NCBI GenBank assembly: GCA_973895155.1
Contig: OZ316896.1
Coordinates: 18,910,001 to 18,974,000, forward strand
Origin: Marsupella aquatica
Lineage: Eukaryota; Marchantiophyta
Length of the DNA stretch: 64,000 nt
Direction: 5' to 3'
A program made the position numbers and the translations under genes. How positions within the stretch are numbered: position 1 is the stretch's first letter; each line of letters starts with the position of its first letter. The notes under the pieces were generated by a model that saw nothing but the letters and a program-made list of their open reading frames with translations, was not told where the DNA came from and searched no databases. Below, piece by piece: positions 35,228-45,553 of the stretch.

Positions 35228-35244
35228 GGCTCCACTCAGAGCCC
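35228..35244 (+). other. Fixed-stem hairpin downstream of the 34.6-kb gene
   Basis: GGCTC-CACTCA-GAGCC, 418 nt past the stop, with the same stem as type A copies and a different loop. A TATAAAA-containing sequence follows about 30 nt later (near 35277), as it does after the 39.1- and 43.2-kb hairpins. Confidence 0.6.
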
Positions 35245-35914
35245 TAAAATTGTGCAGTACGTTGTACTATCTGAAATATAAAACGTGATTTGAACAGGAA
35301 TTCTCCATTCTTCTTGAGTCCGTGCACAGAGCTAACTCAAAGTCAAAGAGAGTTCAGAAAAGTGGGAGTCCCCATTGACATTTGTTATTTGTAAGTGGAA
35401 GCGAAAATAGGTCTTCCGTATTTTTGTCAGTCGGACGACCTTCACTTGCCTCCTTTCGAGGTCACTACTTGTTCTCACCGTAAGATCCTGAGAATTGCAC
35501 TGTCTGTCTGGCTTCTCTGTTCTGGTGATTGCATAGAACATTTCCTCGTGCTTTCCCGGGTCTATTGATCACGAACAAGACAATCCGACGATAAATTCAA
35601 GTACAAAGAGAGTTCTAGAAACGAAGAACCCTGAACAAAAGGAGCACATGTCCACAGCCTCAGAAGTGTTGCAAATCCATGCTTTCAAACTTGAAAATTA
35701 GATACTGGGTAGGTACAAAATACTGAAATTGGTAGCTAGAAATGCAAATCCTGCCAGAGTTTTGGTTTGTTACTACGATTAAGTCCACGATGCAGGGAAA
35801 TGAATTCGTAGATCTTTGCATACCTGACTTAACTGCTGTGAAAATCATAACAATTATCATGTACATTCGCATCCTGGCCAGTGACCCGTTAGAATCCGAA
35901 ATCAGTAAACGGGA

Positions 35915-36139
35915 TTGGGCTTGGATTTCGTAGCTGAATTTCAACAAAGGTATCATTTAGTTTGCAAAACTCTCCAGGAGTTGCAATACTCACGGATTGC
36001 TTATGAGCTTCATGAGAGTATTGGACCAGCTCAGATCTCAACTGAAAGGGAGGCGGACGGTCAGAACACTCAGCTTTTATACATTCTGTTAGTAGTTGCC
36101 AGCTTCTGGATCTTATGCTTGGTGGCAAACCCACTCTGA
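35915..36139 (+). CDS. Unidentified small tail-anchored protein segment (family Y), 74 aa
   Basis: Not recognised. F(V)AEF near residue 5, YELHESIGPAQISTERE at about 30-46, then a hydrophobic segment (LLYILLVVASFWILCLV, about 54-70) at the C-terminus suggest a small protein with one C-terminal membrane span. It corresponds to residues 20-90 of the 18.1-kb open segment and lies at the same place, about 1.1 kb downstream of a type B AG-peptide gene on the same strand. Homology at DNA level continues upstream of this ATG, so the true 5' part (perhaps an earlier exon) may be missing or frame-shifted here. Confidence 0.35.
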   Translation: MGLDFVAEFQQRYHLVCKTLQELQYSRIAYELHESIGPAQISTEREADGQNTQLLYILLVVASFWILCLVANPL

Positions 36140-36149
36140 TGGCCCCAAT

Positions 36150-37300
36150 GTTTTGTTACAGATCTGACCTTATCCCCAATTTTGTAGATTGAGTTTTTGT
36201 ATGGTGCTTTAGTGCAAGGTTCACCATGCATTTCAGTTTAGCAAGTCACGAAAGGCAATGCCACAGATTAGTACATTAGTACAGCTTAGTTACCAGAGTT
36301 GACGGCAGTTTGCACGCGATGCTGAGCCTACCACAGGATGCAGTTTGCTGCGGCCCCATGTTGTCTTCAAGTGGTTTTTTCAATTTAGCAGCTGAGCTAG
36401 TTACACTACTTTGGTGTGTAGGTTGAGCAGAATGTTTGTAGGAGCAGAATATTGGGATGTGTCCCCATAAGTCGTACTTGAAACCTTATGACTATTTGCA
36501 TGAATTCTTTCCCCATATGAACGTAATTAAGTGGCCTTGACTCGTTCAACTGGTCATTATTTACTACTAACTAGTATGACTACGATAATAAAAGTATTAT
36601 CAAAATATATTTTTTATTCATATTTTTTAAAGATTAATAAAATAACAAAAACTTATCATTTTAATAGTCATATATAATATATTATTCTCTTTTATGTGCA
36701 GGTCAGTCTTTTTGTATACATGTCTATCTTCTTTGCACATATGTTGTGGTGGGCCATAGTGCCCATATATTTTTTGAATATAAATACTTAAAAATTATCA
36801 CAAAATACTTGCATGAACAGGTTGACATACATCATAGTCATGTCACCAGTTTTTCCCATGCACATGATAACTATAGAGTCACAGTGTAGAGGCTTCACTC
36901 TAGACCTAGGCTCTTAAAAATAGAACTCAATTGACACTTTTATAGTACAAATGTACCATGGGCTCAATATTTTACCATTATTTCACATCTTACTAACTAC
37001 TTTGTGTAGAGTTGTCATCACCCACCCCTTGTGTATCTTCCCCTACCTGTGGGATGACACCCACCCACCTCTTTGGACCTCTTTTTCTTGCCTTTCATTG
37101 TACTTTGTTTTTTTCCTGGTATCTAAACTTTGGTGGAACCGTTTTGTAAACCTTTTCAAATTGTTTCTGCTTTAGTCATTGTTTTAGCAAAAAGGATAAC
37201 ACCTTTAGTGGTCTTTTCAGCAAAATCGACTCTGTTGGGTTTACATGTTCAACCAGTTAAAAGCCATGCTACATCCAAGCCACTATTGTTAATCCAAAAG
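36150..37300. other. AT-rich gene-free stretch
   Basis: No gene seen. Very AT-rich around 36540-36900. Short frames at 36951-37175 have no motif. Confidence 0.5.
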
Positions 37301-37577
37301 CTTGCCTAAGTGACCCCAAGGTTTCATTGGGGTAGTTTGTAGCGTGCAGCAGACCGTAAAAAATTTAGTGCCATGAGTAAAAAAATGCCCATTTCATTAG
37401 CAAAGCTAGTCCCAAGCTACTCAGGACCTGGTTAATAAAATCCAATTTAGTACTCCTCTTCTGGCTAGCGAGCTGGCAAGCCATAACCCATAAAAATACA
37501 CTGAAATTTTATAAGTAAGCAAATATCAAGTGAAATTTAAAAAAACCACTAGTGACTCCCTAACAACACTCTCCTCC

Positions 37578-38003
37578 CTATCCAAATTGCTGTTTGCATG
37601 CATCATACAATACCTCGTTTAATTGTATGCAACTTGTTTTCCTAGCTGTTCGAATCAGAAAGTCCAGGTCTCCATGAGAAATCCAGAAATATTTCCCATA
37701 TTCTAGAAGAGTACAGCCAGTCCCAACAATGCCACATAGGTGTCAACTGCTGTCAACAGTCAACATATAATAGATGACAGGAAGAGTAAGTTCGACAGAA
37801 CGTGTAGTACTTACTATCCAAATTGCTGTTTGCTTGCATCATACAATACCTCGTTTCATTGTATACAACTTGGTTTCCTAGCTGTTCGAATCAGAAAGTC
37901 CAGGTCCAGGTCTCCATGAGAAAAACAGAATTCTCTCCCAGATTTCAGTAGAGTCCAGCCAGTCCCAGGCAAAGTCACATAGGTGTCAACTTCCTGTCAA
38001 CAG
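37578..38003. repeat. About 240-bp imperfect tandem duplication upstream of the 38.5-kb gene
   Basis: TATCCAAATTGCTGTTTGC to the GTGTCAAC...CTGTCAACAGT segment occurs twice, at about 37578-37779 and 37816-38003. It ends about 90 nt before the promoter module. Confidence 0.75.
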
Positions 38004-38095
38004 TTTGGCGACATACAAACGTGTCGTACTTGTCTCAGCAATCGGATCCACTTTTTGAGGAGGTATTCTGGTATTACAAGCTCGACCGCCTTCGC

Positions 38096-38200
38096 ACGCG
38101 TTTCGGTGTGCTTCCGGGTCCCACACGGCGCGCGCTCTTTCTGACCCAGGTGGGGTCAGGAGCAGTTCAAGAAGTATTCACCTGATGCATAAAACCCGAG
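38096..38200 (+). promoter_or_regulatory. Shared promoter module of the 38.5-kb gene
   Basis: ACGCGT (38096-38101), GGTCCCAC (38117-38124), then TATA-like GCATAAAACCC (38187-38197). Confidence 0.6.
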
Positions 38201-38212
38201 ACTCGTGCCTCC

Positions 38213-38355
38213 ATTCCATCAATCCAATTCTCTCGTTCGGTCTCGTCATCAAACTTCCGTTCAATTTTGGGGGTTCAATTCTGCATTCCATAATCCAATT
38301 CTCTCGTTCGGTCTCGTCATCAAACTTCCGTTCAATTTTGGGGGTTCAATTCTGC
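38213..38355 (+). repeat. 71-bp tandem duplication in the 5' leader of the 38.5-kb gene
   Basis: A nearly exact 71-bp unit (AATCCAATTCTCTCGTTCGG at 38221 and 38292) lies between the TATA-like box and the start codon. It lengthens the leader relative to sister genes and is unique to this copy. Confidence 0.85.
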
Positions 38356-38462
38356 AGAAGCCAGCAATTCGGAGGATTGAAAAAATCTTTTTTCAAAATT
38401 TGTCTGAAATTACATTACGGGTTTTGGTTGCTTTCGCGAGTTTTGTGGACTTGTGAATTGAA

Positions 38463-38699
38463 ATGGCTTTGACCATGACTTCAGTGGTGAGGAGCAGCGT
38501 CGTGTTGGTGGTGATGGTAATGCTGGTAATGATGGAGAGCCAAAGCCTGGTGTCAGCAGCGAGCAGGACTCTTCTTTCGGATAATTTAGCTCCATCACCA
38601 GCGCCTGCACAGACTGGCAGCGCTGGTAGCTTGCTGCCCTCAATTGCAGCACCGATGATATTCTCCGTGCTGTCTCTCCTTGTTTTGAAGCAGCTGTAA
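38463..38699 (+). CDS. AG peptide, type A copy 3, 78 aa
   Basis: Predicted GPI-anchored arabinogalactan peptide with the full type A plan: signal peptide 1-33, core LAPSPAPAQ, TGSAGS omega region, tail ending VLKQL. T4, V9 and DN at 40-41 (LLSDNLAP) distinguish it. The intact frame begins gaaATGGCt. Its 5' leader contains a 71-bp tandem duplication, so translation or transcript length may differ from sister copies. Confidence 0.88.
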   Translation: MALTMTSVVRSSVVLVVMVMLVMMESQSLVSAASRTLLSDNLAPSPAPAQTGSAGSLLPSIAAPMIFSVLSLLVLKQL

Positions 38700-39094
38700 G
38701 GAGGTTCTCCGTTCTACATGGTGTTCTTGTCATCAGAAGTCCAGCTTAAGTTACGGCAAAGCTAGATTGGGACAATCACAATTATGGATTACGACAAGCG
38801 AGTAAGCCTAAAGGTTTCGAACTCAATCATGCGATCTCACTTCCATCAGCATCAAATCACGTTGAGAGAACTGCTGGCGTATTGACATGATAGAGATGTC
38901 TGGCAAATGATGAATTTTTATGACGGGATTTGATTCGATAATTTTGACCCGGTGCTCGGCGAAGCGCAGCAGTGATAGCTCTGCATTCAATAATATTGTC
39001 CGCATCGATTGACCATTATTCTTTAGTCGTTATTGAGAACTGCCACTCAAGACTGAAGGTCTCGTCTTCAGAATCATAGAGTTCTGGTAGTGAC

Positions 39095-39149
39095 GCTCTT
39101 TCGCAGAGCACGATTCTTTGATACCATTCTTTGGCTCATCCCAGAGCCC
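39095..39149 (+). other. Paired hairpin element downstream of the 38.5-kb gene
   Basis: GCTCT/AGAGC hairpin (39095-39109) then GGCTC-ATCCCA-GAGCC (39133-39149), 434 nt past the stop. GATATAAAG follows at 39179. Confidence 0.6.
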
Positions 39150-39857
39150 TAAAAGTGTTTCTTGTACTTTACACTAAGATATAAAGTCTCCGAGTCGATT
39201 TCAAATTTTTGTGCCATCATGAGCACATGCGTTCTCAAGGTTTAAATTCCTTTCCGAGTCCTGAAACGTACATTTTCGCCCGTGAATTGTATTGTGGAGT
39301 ACAAATTCGATCTTTAATACCATTCGCTGGCTTTTCCGTAGCCTGCAAGGTGTTTCTATTATCATGCTACATGTAACGCGACTTGAATTGCAATTGATCA
39401 CTGTTCTTCATGTCTGCAATGGACCAACCCAGAAATGTAGTGATCGGCATTCATACTCCCAACATTTGTCAATGTCCCGTGACTCAACATTGCAGTACCA
39501 CGGCATTGTTAAAAGGAAAATGCTCCACAACACACGTCGCTGGCTTCAGGAGCACTGCAGCGTACCAAGCCGTTGAAATATGAAATTTCAGTGCTGGGTA
39601 GTTCGCCAGCGGATATCGTATCAAAACACAGGGTAGGAGAGGAAATCCAAAACAGAAACCGAACGAGAATTTGAACTTTCAGTTCTTAAGCAAATTAGTT
39701 TCAGTTTCTCGATATGTTCAGGTTGAAAAGCCTCTGTCACTCCGTCTGGTTAAATAAGAAGTCTGACTGAAAGGAAAACCCAAGATGGCAGAACATACAT
39801 GAAAAACTCTTGAATTTCCTTATCCCTGAGGAGAACCATAACTGGTCTAGTACACTG

Positions 39858-40098
39858 CACAGTTGAGCTGCAGTAAATCCTTTAGATTCTCTTAGCCGTT
39901 TGTATTTGTACAACCTGACTGGGCTTCCACAGGGCTAAAACTTGCAGTTCGGAATTTTTTTATTTCCACGGGCGCCGCCACAGTTGAGCTGCAGTAAATC
40001 CTTTAGACTCGCTTAGCCGTTTGTATTTGTACAACTGACTGGGCTTCCACAGGGCTAAAACTTGCAGTTCGGAATTTTTTTTATTTCCACGGTCGCGT
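39858..40098. repeat. 121-bp tandem duplication
   Basis: CACAGTTGAGCTGCAGTAAA begins two nearly identical units at 39858 and 39979. A related single copy (GGTTGAGCTGGAGTAAATCC) lies at about 60002, next to block A5, so the segment was part of the ancestral block. Confidence 0.85.
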
Positions 40099-40958
40099 CA
40101 ACGGTGACATGGTTGCAATGACAACTTTGCAACCTAGATTGGGCTAGTCTCACATGATAAGTCAGTGGACTGCCAACTATGGAATGATGCAATTCTTTGA
40201 CATTTCAAAAAGAAGTGTATCAAGATTCAGATAAACTTCACCACTTAACCAAAGCTTGCCATGTGCCAACAAAAAACATGACCGAATACAATGCAATCCT
40301 GGTTACTAACGGGGTCTTTGCCTGCCACCGTAATTATGTTGGCCAATGAATACACTTGGTGACATTCTTTGGACAGTTGTACTACATCTAAATGTTCCTC
40401 CTAAATGGAAGACAACTCAGTGTTGTTCTTGTATTCCATTCCTGTGACTTAGTATGATACCCGGTCACCAAGTATTTATTTTTGTTAAAGAGTCGTGATA
40501 TACTACCTTGGTGAGGGAGCTAATCACGATATGTAAATGTTCGCCCCCAAATCTAGGTAAATCCGATGGCTCCTATGCCTAATTATGTCTAAACAAGCCC
40601 TATGCCAGTGCTTTGCACTGTGCAAGGAGGGCAGGCCCGTAGGGATTGGCCGGGGGCATTACGGGGCAGCGGGAAACAAATAAGTGATAGGGGTGTACAT
40701 TTTTCTCATCAATGGTGAGCAAAAACAGCTAATCAAATCCAACGACTGTGGATCTTTCCCACCCATAAGCTTTTTTGTATGGTGACGAAGGATGAAAAAA
40801 GACAGGATCCCTTATTATAGTTGTAGATGATTTTGTCAACATAGCAACCTCGTAGGGTGGGAATAGCTGGCACCTCTTGTTTTACCCAAGGGTTGTCTTG
40901 TATGTGCAAAGTCTTCAGAAAATCGGCCTGAGTTAACACTACCAAATTGTCCTGCAAA

Positions 40959-41040
40959 AGTGCTGAGCAATTGTGGACCAGGTGTAATCTGCTGCCACAA
41001 TTGCAGCAGGTGTGGCAGCAGATCACAATTGCTCAGCACT
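40959..41040. repeat. 82-nt fold-back with two perfect stems
   Basis: AGTGCTGAGCAATTGTG (40959-40975) is the exact complement of 41024-41040, and ATCTGCTGCCAC (40987-40998) of 41012-41023. The only asymmetry is an 11-nt bulge at 40976-40986. A transcript would form a long hairpin, but no expression evidence is visible. Confidence 0.8.
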
Positions 41041-41063
41041 ATACACAAATTGCTGAGCAATTG

Positions 41064-41095
41064 TGGCAGCAGGTTACACCCTAAACCTGCTGCCA
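41064..41095. repeat. Second perfect 12-bp inverted repeat
   Basis: TGGCAGCAGGTT (41064-41075) and AACCTGCTGCCA (41084-41095) pair perfectly around an 8-nt loop. It shares sequence with the fold-back just to the left. Confidence 0.8.
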
Positions 41096-41673
41096 TAACT
41101 GCTTGGTTTCTCTGTCATATCCTCATGCTCAACAATTGTACAGGATGTTTGGGGAAACTCTTGCAGTGGAAAGTAGTTTCTGCTGTCTTATTCACATATG
41201 AAACTCTTGTGTTTGAAAGCTGGCAATTTGATAGACGTTAACCCTCTACAGTAGTTACAGGTTAAGGACACAAAAGGTTTAGGACCACTAAATTCATAGT
41301 CTATAGCTTTTTGCCAAGAGCATTGGTCATATGCCATTATCATTAGTCACTCTAGAGTCTTTTGGAAAGAAAAAACAAAAAGAAAATATACATAACTTTG
41401 TGAAAAAGTTATGATCATTATTTTATTGCTGATCATTCCTAATTTCTCACCTTTAAGACACCATATTGAAGGCCTGAAAATTTCTGGCCATTGCCCTTCA
41501 AAAGTCATTATTGCCCTGAGCACTTTCTCAGTTGGGGGAAAGTCCCTCACTCATAGCCTGCCACCAGTTGTCTAACGGGCCGTTTTTTCAGGAGAGTCTA
41601 GATGTAAGACGGCCCTAATATGTAGCTTTTATTCAAACTGCCCACGTCACAATTCAGGAGGTAAATTAACACC

Positions 41674-41820
41674 TTGCTGCTTACAATGACTAGGGTACAT
41701 GAAGACTTCCATGACTTCCACCAAGTTTCCTATGGGTACACGAAGAGTTCAAGCACAGCGATGGTGACTTTGTTGCCACAATCGTTTCAACAGTTCCTGG
41801 CTGGCGGACCCCATTATGTT
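41674..41820 (+). repeat. Fragment of a type B upstream region without its gene
   Basis: GAAGACTTCCATGACTTCCACCA...CCTGGCTGGCGGACCCC matches the 5' ends of blocks B1, B2 and B3 (34140-34260, complement of 32340-32470). No B-type TATA box or gene follows; type A upstream sequence resumes after about 41940. Confidence 0.65.
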
Positions 41821-42246
41821 GTTCCTTTCCTTCTACTTAATTACATTTTATTAACGTGCTTTTCATGTTGTTCCTCCCCTTCTACTTTACAGCTTTTTAT
41901 TTTGTGCAAGTATGGTCATGCCATAAAGTGGGGCTAGGGGCTACAATTAGAAACTCCACATCTCCAGCGGAGAAAGCCAGACTCCTCTCTCACCAACAAA
42001 GGACAGCCAGTCCCGGCGCCACGGCGAAAGCCAGACTTGTCGCTCCAGTAAAGGACAGCCAGTCCCACCGCAAAGTACTACAGTCACGTTCCCATTTTGC
42101 TGTCAATGGCTGTCAACAGTTTGGCGGGCGTCATTCCAATATTCCATGGAGTACCGGCAGAGTAAGGTCGACACAACGAGTCGTACTTTAAGCCGTCAGA
42201 TCATGATTTCTGGGAGCTGTAAAGCTGTAAATTGGAATGTCTTAGC

Positions 42247-42345
42247 ACGCGTTTTGCTGTTCTTACGGGCCCCACACGGCTCTCTCTTTTCTGACCCAGG
42301 TGATGTCAAACGCAGTTCAAGTGGTCTCGTCTTATGCATAAAACC
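42247..42345 (+). promoter_or_regulatory. Shared promoter module of the 42.5-kb gene
   Basis: ACGCGT (42247-42252), GGCCCCAC (42268-42275), TATA-like TATGCATAAAACC (42333-42345). Confidence 0.6.
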
Positions 42346-42524
42346 GAAACGAGGGCCTCAATTCCATCAATCCAATCTTCTCGTTCACTCTTGTCATCAA
42401 ATTTCAATTTCTCAAGTGTAGCAAGGACTGGAATTCAAAGGACAGAAAATCTCAGAATTGATCTGAAATCGTAGTACAGGTTCCGATTCCTGAATTTGTC
42501 AAATTTGTGGACTTGTGAGTCGAA

Positions 42525-42761
42525 ATGGCTTTGAGCATGACTTCAGTGATGAGGAGCAGCGTTTTGTTGGTGGTGATGGTAATGCTGGTAATGATGGAGA
42601 GCCAAAGCCTGGTGTCAGCAGCGAGCCGGACTCTTCTTTCGGAAAGTTTAGCTCCATCACCGGCGCCTGCACAGACTGGCAGCGTTGATAGCTTGCTGCC
42701 CTCAATTGCAGCACCGATGATTTTCTCCGTGCTGTCTCTTCTTGTTTTGAAGCAGTTGTAG
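42525..42761 (+). CDS. AG peptide, type A copy 4, 78 aa
   Basis: Predicted GPI-anchored arabinogalactan peptide: signal peptide 1-33, core LAPSPAPAQ, tail LLPSIAAPM to VLKQL. It differs from all sisters at the predicted GPI attachment region, which reads TGSVDS instead of TGSAGS: bulkier V and charged D replace A and G at 54-55. S53 or S56 could still serve as omega residue, but anchoring may be less efficient. L14 is another private change. The frame is intact, starting gaaATGGCt. Confidence 0.87.
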   Translation: MALSMTSVMRSSVLLVVMVMLVMMESQSLVSAASRTLLSESLAPSPAPAQTGSVDSLLPSIAAPMIFSVLSLLVLKQL

Positions 42762-43182
42762 GAAGGTCGTTCGTTCTACATGGTGTTCTTATCATCAGAA
42801 ATCCAGTTTGAGTCACGGAGAAGGTAGAGCTAAGCTTTCAAAACCGACGGGGACAATCACAATGTACTATGTACAAGCGAGGAAGCCGCCTAAACGTTTC
42901 GAATTTGTCTCATTGATGTGATGTCACTCGCATTAGCTTCAAATCAAGCTGGGGAGAGCTGGTCGGCGGATGACTTGCATAGAGATGTACAGAAAATGAT
43001 AAAATTTTATGCCGGTATTCGAATCGATCATTTTGACCCGGTGCTCGGCGAAGCGCAGCAGTGAGAGCTCTGGCATGAATAACAGTCTCCGCATCGATTT
43101 AACATTATTCTTCATTTGTAAGTAGGAATTGACACTCAAGGTTGAAGGGTCTTGTCCTACAATCATACAGGTTCAGCAGTGA

Positions 43183-43238
43183 CGCTCTTTTGCAGAGCAC
43201 AATTCTTTAATACCATTCTTTGGCTCATCAAAGAGCCC
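43183..43238 (+). other. Paired hairpin element downstream of the 42.5-kb gene
   Basis: GCTCT/AGAGC hairpin (within 43183-43199) then GGCTC-ATCAAA-GAGCC (43222-43238), 461 nt past the stop. A second copy of the GGCTC-ATCCCT-GAGCC hairpin lies 200 nt further at 43423-43439, unique to this block. Confidence 0.6.
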
Positions 43239-43949
43239 CACAATTATTCCGTGTATCGTACAGTAATATATAAAGTCTCGTACTTCGAGTCTAGCCGGAT
43301 TCTAAATCTTCAGTGTCACTCACGAAATGCCACTCAAGGTTGAAGTTCCCGTCCTGACATCGTTACGAATGCGCTTGTCACGCCCAGTTGCAGAGTGCAA
43401 CTTGATTTTGATGTCATAATTTGGCTCATCCCTGAGCCCTAAACTAAGGTGTTTCTACTACCTGAAGTGTTTGTATTACCATGCAGTCACCTGTAAAGCG
43501 AATTGAATTCTAAAGAGTTGATCCCTTTTCTGCATTTGCACTTGGAACATCCTAGAAATGCAGGTGCACGATCAGAATAAGTCTCGCTTCTCATAATCCC
43601 AATGTTTTTTTTCCCGTTACTGAATGAAAATAACATTAATTTCGAGCTGCCACTGGTCAGGCTACCTAAGTAATTGGCTTGTCTGCTTTTGACAACAATT
43701 TTGGCTACCATCTCAATCATCACTTCCGTTGAACATTAGGGGCTATTGTCTTTCAAGTTTGACAATGCCTATGACTCATGGGACCATGACCTGAAGTCTG
43801 AGTCTAAGCGCAGTTACCATTATGTTTCTATTAATGGGTTCAAACGTTTTGCCTCTGGCTTAACTTCAGGGTTTTCCCCCATTGCTTTCTTTTGCAGTGC
43901 TAAATCAACCTTATAATAACCCCGTAAACTTACTGTATTCTTCAGGCCT

Positions 43950-44450
43950 TGAGTCTGGAGTGAAACCTCTAGACGGTAGATGGGGGGCAGGGTGACTCTT
44001 TGAAATGGTGTTGCTTATAATGAGTCATCGAACGTGTGATCACTTAGTGCTCAGGACCCATAGTCTAAAGTGAAGCCTGTAGACTTGGTGTATGTATGAA
44101 GTTTGGGGTGTGGGTGGAAAACCGAGACTGTGGGGCGATTGTGTGCAGGATGTCTTTGAAAATAACATAGCATGTGAGAAGTCACCGACCTCTGTAGTAG
44201 TGATGACCTAGTGTTTGGACTATCTAAACCCTGGTTTTCACTGTGGGACAATATGTGTCCTTGTTTAACAAGACAAATGATAACAAGGACAATTGACAAA
44301 TGATAACAAGGACAAATGATAACTTGTCCGCCCAAAAAAGAATCTAAACACATACTCTTTGGCCAACTGAAGTTGGGGGTGCGAATGGGAAAGGCCGATT
44401 CGGGAGTGAGCCTTGAAATATTGTGCAGCATGTGCAGAGTCACGCGAAAC
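43950..44450. repeat. Degenerate tandem array, period about 100-130 bp
   Basis: Words GTCTRRAGTGAARCCT.TAGAC, GGGGTG.GGGTGG and GAAAAT.....AGCATGTGAGAAGTCA recur at about 43953, 44063 and 44370. A 23-bp unit (GACAAATGATAACAAG) is repeated at 44273-44325. No gene seen. Confidence 0.45.
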
Positions 44451-45108
44451 CAATAGAAAGTGAATAGCTGTTAATATGGCGGAGCAAATGAAAGACTATT
44501 GAAATTGAATAGACTAGCGAGCAAGAGCCTTAATGTGCTCACCTCTATTATGTACTTGCGTTCAATGAACGGGCAATCAGGCTACTCAACTATAAAGAGC
44601 CGGCCCAAGTCAACATAGAGAAAAGCAGGACTACGTATCCAAAAGCCATACCGGTTGCGATGAGCCCCTGGACTGGAAATCGGACTGACCGTGCTCACCG
44701 ACTCACAAGCACTTCGTATTGCTGTAAACCGGTGGGACACGCGATCCAAGACTGAGATCAATGTGGCATTCCAATGTGTAGCAACATTAATCTTGTAAAG
44801 AATAGTTCCTTTGACAAAGCTACTTCCTCAAGCAACAAAACGGGAGATGCAGCGTTTTAAAAAGCATGACCTTGCGTGAAATTATCAGAAAAATTAATCA
44901 TTGTCATCAAAAGAAGAGGAGTCCAGCTCGACAAGACCCGGCGATAACTTTACAGAAAAGAATATGGAGATTACGGACACATTTAGTGGTGTCAATAGCG
45001 CCAATACAATTCTGAGCAACCTGCGTTTCTGAAGTATTGCACGGATAAACAATAGAGAATAAGTATTCAAATCGCATCATAAATGTTGTACAATATTTTC
45101 TTTTATTG

Positions 45109-45164
45109 GGGCTCTTTATTGAGCCAAAGAATGGTATCACATGATTGCACTCTTCAATAGAGCG
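45109..45164 (-). other. Paired hairpin element downstream of the 45.6-kb gene
   Basis: In gene sense GGCTC-AATAAA-GAGCC (45109-45125) and CGCTCT/AGAGTG (45148-45164), 429 nt past the stop. The AATAAA loop is also a poly(A)-signal match. Confidence 0.6.
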
Positions 45165-45553
45165 TCAAATGAATGGCGGGAGTATATCTGTGGAAGGCTA
45201 AAACCTTCATCCTTCAACGGCATGTCCTAGTGACCTTGAAGATTTTAAGTGAGCGATGCCTTTCGTGACTGCCTGGCAGAGCTCTTCAGCCCTTAACTGA
45301 ACACCGTGATAAATGTATCGACAATTTCATGGTTTGCTGACATGAACTGCTACCAATTCTTGAAAAAACTTTTTCGCCAGCTCCGTTTAATCTCGTAGGT
45401 GCCGATGAATGATGTCACATGACCAATTGATCACTTCGAAACTTTTGGGCTTCATATTCACTTGTAATCCCCATTAATACTCCTTGTTCGGACAGGGTAG
45501 CTTAAGCTTCTCGAAAGCTTCGCTCGACATTGGCTCCAAATTGTAGCAGCTCC

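Larger units (their letters stand above)
34128..36010 (+). repeat. Duplicated block B3 (type B AG-peptide unit)
   Basis: Mirror image of B2, with upstream segment (GGAAGACTTCCA near 34147), promoter, gene, hairpin, the GAATTCTCCATTC segment near 35299, and the family Y segment at the far end. Confidence 0.75.
37300..39850 (+). repeat. Duplicated block A3 (type A AG-peptide unit)
   Basis: Homology to block A5 begins more than 1 kb upstream of the gene (words such as CAGGACCTGGTTAATAA near 37423 and CATACAATACCTC near 37606). It continues past the hairpin into the family X region (39480-39810), where in reverse sense LKLICLR is readable but a stop interrupts the frame. Confidence 0.7.
41280..43700 (+). 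repeat. Duplicated block A4 with embedded B-type fragment
   Basis: Type A unit around the 42.5-kb gene. Homology to block A5 starts near 41310 (TGGTCATATGCC, AAGTCACTCTAGAG-like). A B-type upstream fragment lies inside at 41674-41820. Promoter and downstream wording are closest to A1. Confidence 0.7.
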
